Origin: Phoronis australis
Lineage: Eukaryota > Phoronida > Phoronidae
Reading direction: 5' to 3'
Assembly: GCA_002633005.1 (NCBI GenBank)
Contig: NMRA01000529.1
Location: forward strand, 186,001-250,000
Length of the DNA stretch: 64,000 nt
Made by a program: the position numbers and the translations under genes. Shown here piece after piece: positions 24,901 to 38,800 of this stretch (position 1 is the first letter of the stretch; each line of letters opens with the position of its first letter). The notes under the pieces are model-generated. The model saw only the letters and a list, made by a program, of their open reading frames with translations, made no database searches and was not told the origin of the DNA.

Positions 24901-27900
24901 AGAGGTCACTAATTCAAAATTAAAGTAAAATGTCAAGATCCTGAACAGAGAACAATACTGGTTTCAGCGAGGTACCCTGGAGACTTTGCTAATCAACTAT
25001 TCCAATTCATAACCTAGCAAAAAAGATGGAGTTCAGTTCAAATTGCCGTCTGCTTTGGATGAAAATTCGACAGAGAACCTCGCATGAGATGGAAATAGAC
25101 TACGGTTTCCTCAAATCTCCAGTGTCATCTTCGTTTTCAATGTGTGGTGCCTTCCTAGTGCTAAGATTTTAATTTTGTAAATAGTATCCAGCAGATTATA
25201 TTTAATATGAATACAATCAACTTTCCTGCAAAGATCAACATCCATATTTTATAATAAACAATTGGATGCTTTTGGTTCTGCCAGGTGGATCCACCGGATG
25301 AAACATGCCATTNTAACCATATGAACATCCTACCCACATACATGTAGGAGGTTAGCATTGGAATTACCACATATCTTCGCCCGCCATTTTCCTGTAGAAT
25401 TCGGGTCCCTCTCAACTGCGAGCATGAACCACGGGTGGCCAGTCGCAGCCTGTTCATCGAACCCCACGCACTGATGTCAATCACGCCTCGCCCACATTTA
25501 TCAAACAATATGACGTCACCTGCGGCCAGGATACCCACTGCGCAGTTGCAGTATGGTGGGCGGTTGTTTCTTCCGCAGCTTTTGTATTGGGCATGCACCT
25601 AGCGGACACATATAACAATCAAATAGGAATTCATAGATTAGATCCTGTGCAGACGGAAAGTTAAGAGCTTAGACGTCTTCCTCAATAGAAGTTTGCCTCT
25701 AGATCATTTTGAAAAGTTGAGGCACATAGAGATGCGGCAATCTTACTGGCATGTAAGCTACATTCATAGTGATAAACGTAGATATTGTAGCCGTCAATAC
25801 AGAGCAAGCAAAAGTGAAAATTTGTTGCCAAGTGACATAATAATTTCTATTGGATAACACCAAAGTTCATCGAAACATTTAAGTCACCTCGCCTAGTGAA
25901 AAAAGAAACGTAAGGCAATATGAACAAGGTTCGTGCTGACACAGCCACACCTGTAAGCTGTCCGTCGAAAATAGAATTGATGAATTGCATTCGAGTTAGC
26001 TCTGGTCCGCTGGACAATACTAAAAATTAAAATCCTAACACCTAGATATCTTTGCACTATTTTGACATTTCCATTTTTGACTTCGAGACTTGTGTCCTAG
26101 AGGTGATTAAAACAACCGAAAAAATACCTTCACCAGCAAGACATAGGTCACTAATTCAAAATTAAAGTAAAATGTCAAGATCCTGAACAGAGAACAATAC
26201 TGGTTTCAGCGAGGTACCCTGAGTTCAAATTGCCGTCTGCTTTGGATGAAAAGTCGACAGAGAACCTCGCATGAGATGGAAATAGACTACGGTTTCCTCC
26301 AATCTCCAGTGTCATCTTCGTTTTCAATGTGTGGCGCCTTCCTGGTGCTAGGATTTTAATTTTGTAAATAGTATCTAGCAGATAATATTTAATATGAATA
26401 CAATCAGCTTTCCTGCAAAGATCAACATCCATATTTTATAATAAACAATTGGCTGCTTTTGGTTCTGCCAGGTGGATCCACCGGATGAAACATGCCATTC
26501 ATTTATATCGGAAGATTTTATGGAGAACCAATCAGAGCTGTGCTCTGTAGAACCATGACATCACAGCCACCGTGCAAGAATGGTAGTCTCGAACACACTT
26601 GTGAAGCAATCGTCTTTCTCTTGCGGAATCTTGCTTGTCCGAGACTGACCCAACTGAACTGGCTGAATAAACAGAATGCAGCCACTGATTTTAAATATGT
26701 ATGTTACGTTTAACCGCTTAACGTACCTCCAGCGGTTGGGTTTTGTGTCTGTACAGCACGAATTCTCCTTCTTTTTGAAGTTCATAATATCTGAAACCAT
26801 GTTATTAATTGTCAGTAACATGCTCATCTCACCAGGGAAAACTGCTCATTGAAAAGTCTTTATGTCAGTTATGCATAGGTATTGTCAGTGACTTTTTGAA
26901 TATTTTGAATTGGTATTCAAAGACATTTTATAGCTTAACTATTTAAAGTAGGTCAAACGTTATTTCTATCTAATATTCCAGATGTTGTGTTTAACAAGCA
27001 CCAATTTGCAACTGACCTGCCATCGAACGACCTCATGTGAGGGTCATTGGTACTTCTGCAGACGGAAACACTGCTGTCTTTGTCTTTGATTGATATCTGA
27101 AAAAACAATGATCTTATAATTTCCTAGGAAACCAATTATATGTACATCCACGTAATGTGGCGGGAATTGAGCGATTCTTTCCCGCATTTTTAGAGTCGGG
27201 TTTGAATGAACAGCATTTGTGTGTCAACACTGCGAGCTCAGTTGTCTTCCTGATCGAACGAACTATACATGTACAATGCCTATCGAAAATTGTTTCCTAT
27301 TGGACGCGGCTAGGCCATATCTGGATGAAGGTTCCAAATCGCAGTTAGATCAATGATAGACCCTATTCGGACTGTGCTAATAACACGTCTACGTAAGAGC
27401 AATTATATGATTTACAGTAAATACTAGTTCATGCTGTTGTCGTATTTTCTCGTCTTGGCGTGAGGTCACGGGCCAGATATCGTGCATTGTGCTGACTCTA
27501 TGCAACAGGCAATACGTACAGATGCCATATTTGAAGTTTCAGTGTTAGGGTTGGCCATTCACTATGCACTCTGAAGCGTTTAAGCGTTTTCTTGAATAGC
27601 TGGTGCTTTCGATATTTTAGTTGCTAATAGAAATATAATCCTAACATGGACATGATTTTTATGCCGAGAACACTTTTATAAAAGTAAATAGCCCGAATCA
27701 ATTTTCCTTTCAGTCAGCTCAACACAACGAATTGCAGCTTTAAGAAACAGTTATTCTCAATTATTTACTTACCTTTATATCAGGCAGAGAGTAGTTAGAC
27801 CAGACAGTATGGCCCTCTACAACTTCCGGTGTTCGTAGTCTCACATTACGCAAAGCATGAGATTTCTGTGAAAACAAAATACCGTTTCAATCTTAAGTAC

Positions 27901-30900
27901 AATTTCAAGAAAATCATTACAGTAATTCCATCAAAAAATGAAAAATAACATAATCAGAATCAATGTCCAAATGAAATACTATGTCATCCGAGATCAATCA
28001 ACTTAATCTTTTTGGTGCACGCGTTTAAACTGAGTATCCTCAATAAGGCGGTTTTCAAAGGAGGATAAATCACATCAAACTAAAATGTGAATCACCAAGG
28101 AAATCTGTTGAGGGAAAATAAGGTTCTCGTCTATTTGTCTTCTGGGATTGAGTTGCATAAAACTTCAAAACGAATCCACTGGATCAGTTTGAATGATTTA
28201 AAATTCTGTGTTCAACAATAGTAACCTGCTCTGTAACATTGCGACGTGGTTAATGCCGGGACCATGGCCCATTGACATTTGTGTTGTATCGGCTCAGTCC
28301 GCCAATTGAGTCATTTTATGAAAAGCGACGTTTGATAGCGTTTACGATATTTTATAATTACTATTGTCCATAAGCCATCTTTATAATTGCCATAATTTTT
28401 AGTACGTTCACGCATCAAAATGATTTTCAAAATGCAAAGCCTGAGCAGTCATCTTGACAGCGGCACATACATCGCATTAAAATCACAAAATCACGTATTC
28501 ACCTGTTCTATTTTTTGGTCAACTGTGGCCCGAATCTTTATTGTGTGTATTTCGTGCCAATTATTGCGATCGATTTTTGTGCCGCAGCTGTCCGCTACAG
28601 CAACTTGTGGAATGGGGTTTCCCGTTGAGCAGTAAGCGCCATCTTGTGCCCCTCCTGGAACATACGTCAGAATATCCAGGGGTTGGTCTCCCAGGTATGG
28701 TACATGAAGCTTGAGTTTGATGTCGATCTCAGCGCCCTCTTCTACTTCAATGGCGTTGTTTGTGTAGTTCATAATCTGAGCCCAAATATACAGTGAATGT
28801 GTGACTGACCGAAAACGTGTCGAAAGTAAAACAAAAAGTTAGTTCATAGTAAAGTTACACGCTGTCATCCGTTCATATCTGGTGACATTATTTTAGAAAC
28901 GGTAACAAATTTTTAATCTTGTGATTGCCATCAATAACGTGGAGAAAACGGATTACCGTCCTCTACTGTAAGGCACGTGTCCTTGTTAATACAAATTTTA
29001 ATAGAAAAAATAGAATTGTTTCATTAGATTCCAAACTGGCACTTTTGGGGTAATATAGAGGAGATCACTACGGCACTGATTTTTTTCTGTTGACCTGAAA
29101 TTGCACAACTACATGTATGCTAAAATAATCTTATGCATTCTTTTTATACACCCTGGAAATGCCTGGTGAAAGTAAAATATTTATGAGCAGTTTTGGCACG
29201 TTAGTCGAGGACGGGAGAGACCGCGGACCTCAAAACAATGCAGATGGTTATTGTGCTTGATCAGCGAAAGCGAAAGTAAAAAAGAGAAGACGAATATGGT
29301 TTGGAACCTTGTAATTCACTAGTTTGCAACTGATATTAGTTGCTACCGTTTGTATATGAAGTCAAGTGAATAAGGAAGTCCCTGTAAAATGATTTCAACG
29401 AGAAATACAATTTTTTATTGGACATTATTTCAATTGCTGCATTGTAAAATAAATTTTTCGTAGTATCTTCCTGATTGGACTGTTGAGTAATGTACGGGAA
29501 AACATGAAAAGAGATATTTTAATCTGTTAAAATATTCCTGTGAATATCGAATCTCCAGTCATTAACGATGCATGTACATCGTAAGGGCAGGCCAAGAGAA
29601 CTAGCGCTGCGTGTACATGGTAAGGGCAGGCCAAGAGAACTAGCGCTCCAACGATTTGCATTCCTTTTTTAGCCAAAACTATGCATAGTACCCTAGTACT
29701 TACCTCAATTCCTAACAGCTTTCTGTCACTTGACTTCCACTGGCTATAAGTACCCTGCTCAGTACTAAAGTATCTGGCCTTGCATGAAATCTAGAGAATA
29801 TTAAATAAAAGTGGAGACTTTATGAGATACACTTTGTCACTAGACAGTGATAGAATAGTTGGTAGAAAGTGTTGGCCACTGTTAGACGCCGATTAAATAG
29901 AATAAACTTGATTTTTTTTTCATAATTTGTTGGTCATAATCATGACGCAATCATTTCACTGTTGCGAAGTCAAAGGGGTCAAACGGGTAACAAGCGTTTG
30001 AAAATATACATGTAATTAGTGCCTCATTAACACAAACTTGATTCATGTACGACTATATTTTCTGTTGGAGAGCTTCACAGACACTCGCCATTGTTGTCTG
30101 TACAATTTCTAATCATCATGTGTACAGTTATGAAGTACATGTAAGGTGCATGTGTGGCGCAGCTCTGAAATAAGTGAACCTATCCCCCCCACCCAAGCCC
30201 CCCATGGTGCACCGCCTATGAGACGCCAATAGAGGAGACAAACAAATTAAAACACCATTATTGACAGCAAATCGATAAAACCTTATTTGATGAAGCAAAA
30301 GACTCTGCTGTCATATCCAAATTCAATTTTTAGTAATAAAAATGTCTTCACTTATAAGTTTTCTCAGTATAAACCATATAAAATATAAATGGGGTATAAT
30401 TGCATAATTGGCGGTAGTTTGTGTTGTTGATTCCCATAAGAGTGTGCGAAGCACCCGACTGTATTTACATGTACACTATAGAGCTAACAGTCATTCGATT
30501 GACTGGTTGAAGAGGGTGAAAATTTAAACTGTGAGATTAACTTGTAAGTAAACACACTATTTCCGACCATAGTTTACAATCTTCCCTGCAAGTTCGTATC
30601 GATTTCTTATTTTGCAGACCATTACTCACACCATTAAAAATTAAGTGAAATAAACCCAACTGAAAAGACTGCTCAACTCGTCAATGTTTTTGTTGTTTTA
30701 CATGACAGTGTCTACTAATTCAATTAAGGCATCAATTCACGAAACTGAAAAGGATGTCTAACAACTGCATTTTGGTGATCAGCTGCACATCACTTGGTTA
30801 ATATTCAAGAACATTGACGATAGCTTACACATAAACGAACCTTTTTACCAAAATGTCCCGGCAGCTTGAACCCAGCAAGTTTGTCTGTCACGTGCTGTAG

Positions 30901-33900
30901 CTGTGATGACGTCGTGGACCCTTGCAATAATGTTTCTCCCGCCAAAAAGATTGTGTCAACCTCTACAATGTTGCCTGAGCTGGGCAACGTCACCACACAT
31001 TGGTAAAAAAACAGAGAGTTATGCACTTCCACAGTCAGAACCGGATTGGTTGGAAGCTCTGCGACTTGAGTGGCTGAAATTCAACAGCGTTTGTTATACG
31101 TAACGCGTGCATTGTTTGCAAATATTCCAAGTTAGTGCAAATGACACATCTACCACTATGCTTGCTATATTGGTTTAGGTATCAAATACACTGTAATTCC
31201 CTTCCTAGCAACAGTAAGCGTAGAATATTTGTAAGAGGGGTAGGAAAGGAGTAACGAGTGGACTAGAAACTGTGAGTCCGCAACTGTTAACATGCACACG
31301 TTGGGTACACGGGGAACACGCCAATATGCCTACTTAATGTTAAGCAGTACTAAACTAAAATCAAAGAAATAATTTATTCTCTCTTTCCAATGTCAATTCC
31401 CGATGACCTTGCTTAGAAATGGACGTGGGCTATTTTGGTTTTCGGAAGTTTTATACGCACCCATTTTTTTCACCTGCAAATCGATTAATAAACAAGCGAC
31501 TATTTCAAACTTTGAAAGACATTGCATATGTAGTACAATAAAGAGGAAAGTGTCCAACACGTGTACCTCCACAACCAGGGGTGAATCCTGTCCCGGACAC
31601 TTCTCCTGGAGGACAGGGTGTGTGCTGTCCTGAAAAAACATGTCCACTCATGAAAATCTCCTGTAGATATTTTGGTTTCAGTATTACTAAGTAATCTGAA
31701 GATTAGGTAATAAGCTGGATAACACAACTACTTTACAATTAACATTCTCAGGCGTTTGCAGCTTTTTTAACTACACCTTCACGCACATAAATTAAAGCAG
31801 CCAATATAGTAATAACCGGTCAATTGTTTCTAGTGGAGGGGTGAGATAAGAATATATACATACAGGTGAACAGCAACATAACCTTTTATTTACTAAAACA
31901 CTACGGTGCTCGAAAAACTTGAGGAACACAGGCAGTTCGGTTACCTGAGCAAACGAAACGCCATAACGGCACTGCTAACTTTTCAAACTTTTCCATTAGG
32001 GGCAATTCACCTTCATAAATATTTTTGTCTAAAACCTAGTACACTATCATTAAAAATTAGGAAAGAATTGTTATGGTCAAAAACATAGCGATTGCAAAGA
32101 TTCAAAATGACTTTAAGGATAAGAAAGATGTGAGAAATGAGGCCTCCCTTAAAACTTGATGCAAAGCAGTATAATCACAAACTTACCAAAGCAATAGGCG
32201 GATGCACAAGTAGGTGGTGGTATTAGGTAATACACGACCAAATTTGGTGAGCACTTTTTCACTTTCAACGCAAGGGTATAAGCACAACAGTCGTCGCCTT
32301 TAGACATACAAGCCTGTCTGTTTACAAGGCCGTCCTCTTTGGAAGGAATTTCGCCTAGAACAGAATCCGAGCCGTTACCGACGTCATTTGAGACAGCAGT
32401 ATGTTACCTTTTCCATACACATGGCACATAGTCCCGGGCAGAGGTCAATCTGTCTCGGGAAGAGCAAATCTCGCCATGATCACGCTCTCTAATTGGAAAC
32501 ACTCGGCAACATCTTGCGTAATCTTGCGAAATCTATTGCTTTTCTTGCGAAGTAAAAGCATCACTTTGAACTAGAACACAGTCATCCGTGTATGTTGTCG
32601 AAGATTTTTTCAATCCTTTATTAACAACAATTTCTCAAAAAATTTAAGTTTAGCTTTCAATGACTTTTAAAGTTAAACCTTCACGCTAATTCCTAATCCT
32701 TGTGGTTGCTTGGTCAAATTAGTAAAAACACGGAGTATAGCGGCCATGTGAATTTGAAGCGCTGCATGTTGAAAATTGTCAAATGTTTTAAGAGCAATGT
32801 TTCTGTTGAAACAAGTACGCCGTAAATCACTTAACTGTGTCCTGTAAGTATCGTGACGTGGAATTGGGGAATAATACTGCACTATGTGCGCTATGTGAAC
32901 CCCGAAGATACGTCATTAGTGCAAAAGGTCATTCATTTGCAGATTGTTTGTTTTCACACTTACAAGTTGTTAATTAATACAAAGACATTTTGTTTAGCGT
33001 AGATGATGTTCAAATAGCACTGGCTCGTAAATTACAAAATACACACCTGTCATCCACATTGGATACTTTGTGTCACAGTGATATTCCTTTACACAACGTG
33101 TTGGCATGTCCAGCGTCTCAAAGCCTCCTCGTGATGGGTTTGAGGGTGCCTTGAATATATACCAACCTGGAAAAATGCGCAAATAGTATTACGCCATGAA
33201 ATCATTTAATTAATGCAAAAAAACAACTCACATATATCTTGAAGGCAACCATTACGAGGCCCCTAGCTTCAAAGAATTGAATTTCTTATTTTACGAAAAT
33301 GAGTGCCAAGACCTTTGTTTGTTCTTTTTTTCTGAAAATGTCATTTTCATGTAGATTGCATGTATAGCAAACTATGCTTTCGCCATGATTTTCTTGTGTG
33401 CATCATGTTCGTGCATATGCAAACCTGTTGGCATAAGGTCCAACGGAGGACGACTCACCACTTTATGAAATGGATATAAACATAAAAATGGAAGGAAAAT
33501 TCATGTTCAGGCAACCGCAAACGGTTTTACCGTTTATATTTCGCCTATAACAACAACGAATCAAATCGTCTGCCATCTTCTATACTTCGTGTTTGAACTG
33601 TTGACGTACAGACCCGAAAGTCAGCCAATGAGCCCAGTGAATTTACCAGTAAGTTAAAAAATGCAAATGGCAGAGTGACAAGCGAATAGAAAAATCGAAT
33701 TTTCGAGTGAATAATTTACTTTGCAGATATTTTTGCGAGTACTTATATTTGACATATTATTTATGCAGATAAATGTGTTCACGCTCGCAGTTACGACACT
33801 TGCAGGTTAATATTTGATATGTAATTCGAGTGTAAAGTATATAACACTGTGCGGTCTTCCAACCCTGTATAGATAAGGCTTGGTTTACCGACTACACTAT

Positions 33901-35807
33901 TGCTGTCGTTCATTTTAGACATTTCATTAATATTATCGTCCACTCACCTTCCTTTAAAGCCGAGTCGCAAAGAAGGTACTTGTCATCGTCCACACTTGTT
34001 GTCACATTTGCACTTCTTGCAGGAATGTCGGACACGGGATGCTCAATGAGTGTCAGTTGATGCAAGTGTCGGCATGGGTCAAAGGTTGGATCAAATATAG
34101 TGGAAGCTATGACAAATGAAAGCCACCATTTAGTGAAAAGTAACCTAGATTTGACTGAAAGCAGAAATTACCATTTCAATTTATGGCGCAAGTGTTCACA
34201 TTTTTTGTGGCAGTTGATGATTTGATTGGGAGTAAATGCGCAACCTCGTGGACATTTGCTGTCTTTTACGAGCACCTGAGATCCTGCAAAACTACATGAT
34301 TTGCCTGGAATGCATGGTGTTATTTCGTGAAGAAGTGCTTGATTATAGGCCAGCTCACTCAAAACTTCACCATAACAACAAAGATACTATATCCAAAATT
34401 CATTGTTTAATGAACACAAAGTTGTGTTTTGGTCTTCGGTCTGGATTTAGATAACTCGAGTTTTACGTACACCTCAGTAGACAAGTGAGGTGAACGTACA
34501 AACTACGCTTTCCCCGCCTGTTGTGGCTTCACAACACTGACCAAGGCAATGTCTGAACAATTCAGGTCTTGAAACTGTAAACCACGATTTGTTTTTATTG
34601 TTTGGGATACAAATGGTACTTCGTTTACGTTCTTGCAACTTGGTAGGACTGGAAAACACTATTTTACACGTGCAAGTACCAGTGCGGAGCATTGCCGGTT
34701 CTACTATCGAAAGGCGACGATCGTCAGGTCGACAATGTTTAGGGTTTTTAGATTCTAAATTATTGTGAAAAATATCAACGAAATTTACTGCTGAACAGCT
34801 CACAGAATTGAGAATAGGAAATGATAGTCACCCAGTCCAAGAGTACAATTATCCAAAACCCACTTAGTATCTAGGCCTCGGTTTTAAATTTGGTCTAAAC
34901 AAATTCCATGCATGAACAGTTTGATCTTGAGTTAGCGCTGTTGCGGTTTAAGTTATGAGGGAAGACGTTTCATAAAACTGACTTAAAATCTTTACTGTGA
35001 TGGACCTTAACTGCACAGTGCCTTATCAGACCATAGGGACAACATCCGTTTATGCCACTTAAGACCGTGTGACAAACTAGTTTTCGAGTTTTGAGGGTGG
35101 CTATACAGTTTTTCCAACGTTTGACAGCAGCGTTCAGGAATAGGTGGCGGCTAGGCAAAGTGGCATTGTATGTCATGCATCTTTTGCTGATTGCGCGAAG
35201 TGCAGCATAATTCAACGTACTGTACGAACTGTTTTTCGGGATATGGAGTAAAACCATCACTACAACGATTGTTTGGTTTCCGGTGTAGGAATCTCCTCTA
35301 TGCGGGAAACCTATTCCCGGTGGAAAGATGTTTTTCCTCGTAAGAACTTCGAAAAAAGTAAAACAATGTCATCGTTGGGCCACTGTACATGTAATTTTGA
35401 AGCTTTGAGTTGCATTTGCCAGTAATTTTCCGATCAAGTGTATACTGTGTACATAACAAATTGCTAATGGATGCACTTGTGAAACTGTACGGGTCGGTTT
35501 GAATTTAAATTTAAAAAAGTTAAATGCACAAACCTTCACAAGATTGTCCATCTCCTGAAAATCCATCTTTACACCGACAGGAGTAAGACCCAACGGTATT
35601 AAAACACGTTGCATTTTGGATGCATGGAGAATTCACACACTCGTCAAAGTCTGAAAAGATGCAAACCTCATAAAACACCAGTTTCAGGGCATACAGTATA
35701 TGAATAGTAAGTATGATTTTGATGACAGTCGTGGTGATGTGTATAGTGATGGTCGTGTGTATGTATTATGTATTATTTTATGTGTGCGTGTGCGTGCGCG
35801 CGCGCGC

Positions 35808-35846
<39 letters not shown>

Positions 35847-38800
35847 GGCAGCATCAGACAATTAAATATTATTTAGTTACTGATTGCTACGATCCCGAAG
35901 GTTTTCTAAAAGTCATTAAAGAAATTTAGATTATTGCATAGCGAAGTCGTTATCCATCGAAATCTAGAGCCCGAGTTGATATTGGAGAATTTCGATTGCC
36001 CGAAGGTCGATACCCCCAAGGGCGATTATTCTTGAAAATCCACGAGGCTCAAGAGTAGAGGGATGACGAATGAGATTATGTAAGAATATAAATGTACCAA
36101 ATACTGAACAATAAGCATGGCAATAGCGGAGTTGCAACGCCGCCATATTGGAAATGGGTCAGGATGTTGCATTGTGGTTAAGCCGGTAAACAAGTACGTC
36201 GGCAAGCGTGGGGGCGAACCGGCCACAGGTTATACGTGTTGTGTGCCTGGCATGCTATAATACCAGTTAGCGAGATAAAAATTTAGTTACTACCTGTTTT
36301 CCAAGGAAAAAGAACTGCGTTAAACATGGGTCAGAGACATTAATAGAGCTGGTAGCAAAGGCCGACTTCGTGAATTCTTTCCGACTTGGTAGCATAAAGT
36401 ATGCAGCGCTCATTTTGAGGGCGGCAAGAAAACGTATCTTGGAGACTGCTCAACAATATCTCCCTTCCAAGAAACAGTAACAAAATACTCTACGGCGGTT
36501 GGTAGTGAAAAAAACTTGTTTTCGCTTGACCAAAACCAAGCCAACACGAGCAATTTTGAGGATAATGCCTCTGCACAATCACCTGTTCTGGGTCAACACA
36601 CTTAACGTACGCTCACTATATGCATTGCGCGCTAGGATAAAGCGTGCAGAATATTATTATTTACTTTCTACAAAAATGTGGTGCATTGCTATCAAAATTC
36701 GTTGTTAAATTACGATCATTTTTTGTGTTGGAAGTCCCAGGGCGAAATCTTGCCGACAAATGCGTAGCTGCCGGTCTCGCAATCGTCGATAGGACTTGAA
36801 TTCTTGAATAAGAATACAGCTTCGACTCAACAAATTACCTGAAATCCTCCTCAAATTTTCCAAATAGCGTCTCTAAGATTTTTAAGTTCTTGTGGAGTCT
36901 GGATTAACTGCAGATTAAGTCCAAATCTGCGCTAGATTGTAGCCCGCAACACGAAAAAAATCTCTGGAGGAACACACATGTTGTTGTCACGTGACGTTTG
37001 TTTTGAAGTTTGTATGCGTGTGTGTGACAGTAAGCGTGCGTGTGCTTGTCATCAGAGTTCATTTGCCAGAGTAATGTAATGATCTAGGTGTGCATTGTAT
37101 CCGAAGAAATTAAGTCAAGCAGTCAAGCAGGGCGTGTTTAAATATTTAGCTTAGCCTCATCTGCTAAAAACGTTCGAGAATTTTTTCGGTAAGACCGATA
37201 TGTCACTCATTGAGTCGCCGGGTGAGTGGATGCGTGACCGTAGTGTAACAGCTATTTTCCGGAAGATTTGGGGTGTAAGGGTGCGAAGTGGGTCATTTTG
37301 ACCATAAAAACACCAATTACGATTAGTTAAATAATTTCTCTTCAAAATAATCCAAAGGTTTTTTACGGTATTATAAACTTTTGGAAATTAGTTCCAATAT
37401 TTATTTGCCGATGCTTTGTTACCCGTTTCATGAATAGATAGTTCCCGACTAAATGTCTTCGATGACAGCCGGTACATTATGCAGCGCGCGCTTCTGGGCC
37501 GCGTGCTAACACTGATCGATTTTTTATCAGTCTTCGATTCACGGTTTTCATGTGTCCAAAAAAGTTTGGATTCCTGTTGAGGCCGAAGAAGATCTGTACC
37601 GGAAAGAAACAATGCAAGGCCGCTGACAAGTGCTGCATCTCTTTTCAAAGTCCACACCCGCGTAGTGGCGCACATCGCTCGCAAGAGCAGCAAAACTTCT
37701 GCGTTCTTTTTGAATTGCGGCGTAAGTTTGAAGTGTATATGGACATAACGGCGAGGCTCGTGGTCTACAAATTCAGGACTGTCGGATCTTTCAATTGATA
37801 AATTGGAGACGTTAGAACTGTAGGTAATGGCATTTTTTGCATGTAGTTCATGGGCTGGGCGCTTACTTTAGCAAAGTCTGAAAACGCGTTGTTGCACTTG
37901 TTGGGGCATGGTCGCTTTTAGGGCGAATAGCGGCAGAATTGCATACAGCAGCGTAGTTTAATGCACACAAATCACACACGTCATGCAAACCAATCGGCCA
38001 TTCCATTTACCCTTATCAATCCCAATAGCCTTTGCGCACCCTAATTTCCGGAAATGCGCAATTGTTAAATCGATTCGGTTCGAACTCCGCTATTGTTCGA
38101 CCTACCTTTCTCAACTCGCCCCGGCTTTGCTACTACTTTCTATGTCAGAGGTCCGGGGTCGGAGGTCGTGGCCTTGTTTTTGTATTAATGTTTTAACTCA
38201 AAACCAATTGGAAATTTAAACACAATAGAAATAAAGTGAATTCATAATTCAAATTGAGACTTTTAAGCAACTGATATGGCTTACTACACATCTTCTCACG
38301 TACGTGTCCGCAGAGAAAACATGGTCTGTTAAACTAGGTTGTAAAATGTTCAAGTCAAAAGATCCCGACCAGACCTATATTTATATGTCAGGTGATTTAC
38401 AAGTGAGGGTACTTTATACTGGATTAAAGATGTTTTTATTGAAACAGAGCGTCATATTTTCTAGAGCGTACCAGTGTCTATACAGTGCTGTTTGTTGAAC
38501 ATGCAATTATTGCGTGTCCTCATTTAAGTATTCTACGATGACGTCAGATGGTGAATGACCCAGCTGTTCATCGATGGCTCAACTTTCTAGCGAATTGGAT
38601 TCAATTTCTGCCTCTTGCTGACGCCAAAATGTTATTCAGCACGGGTGAAATAGCTAAATGAGATATTGAACTATTCCATTTGCTATGGCAAGCTGATAAT
38701 GTGGTAAAAACTTAAATATCCAATTTGTGACCTGACAGGTGACATACATGTATATGACCGTGGAAGTAGAAGTCGCAGTTTAGCCTGGTTTTCCATCCAT

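Larger units (their letters stand above)
26791..33946 (-). other. Introns between exons 17 and 8
   Basis: Introns of 0.2-1.1 kb. A short tandem duplication at 29572-29648 is listed separately. No other gene recognised. Confidence 0.45.

Noticed and set aside
34474..34803. 109-codon minus-strand frame with scattered cysteines ([16 protein letters not shown])
   Set aside because: Looked briefly like a cysteine-knot piece, but spacing does not match and no acceptor/donor pair fits the gene's phase.
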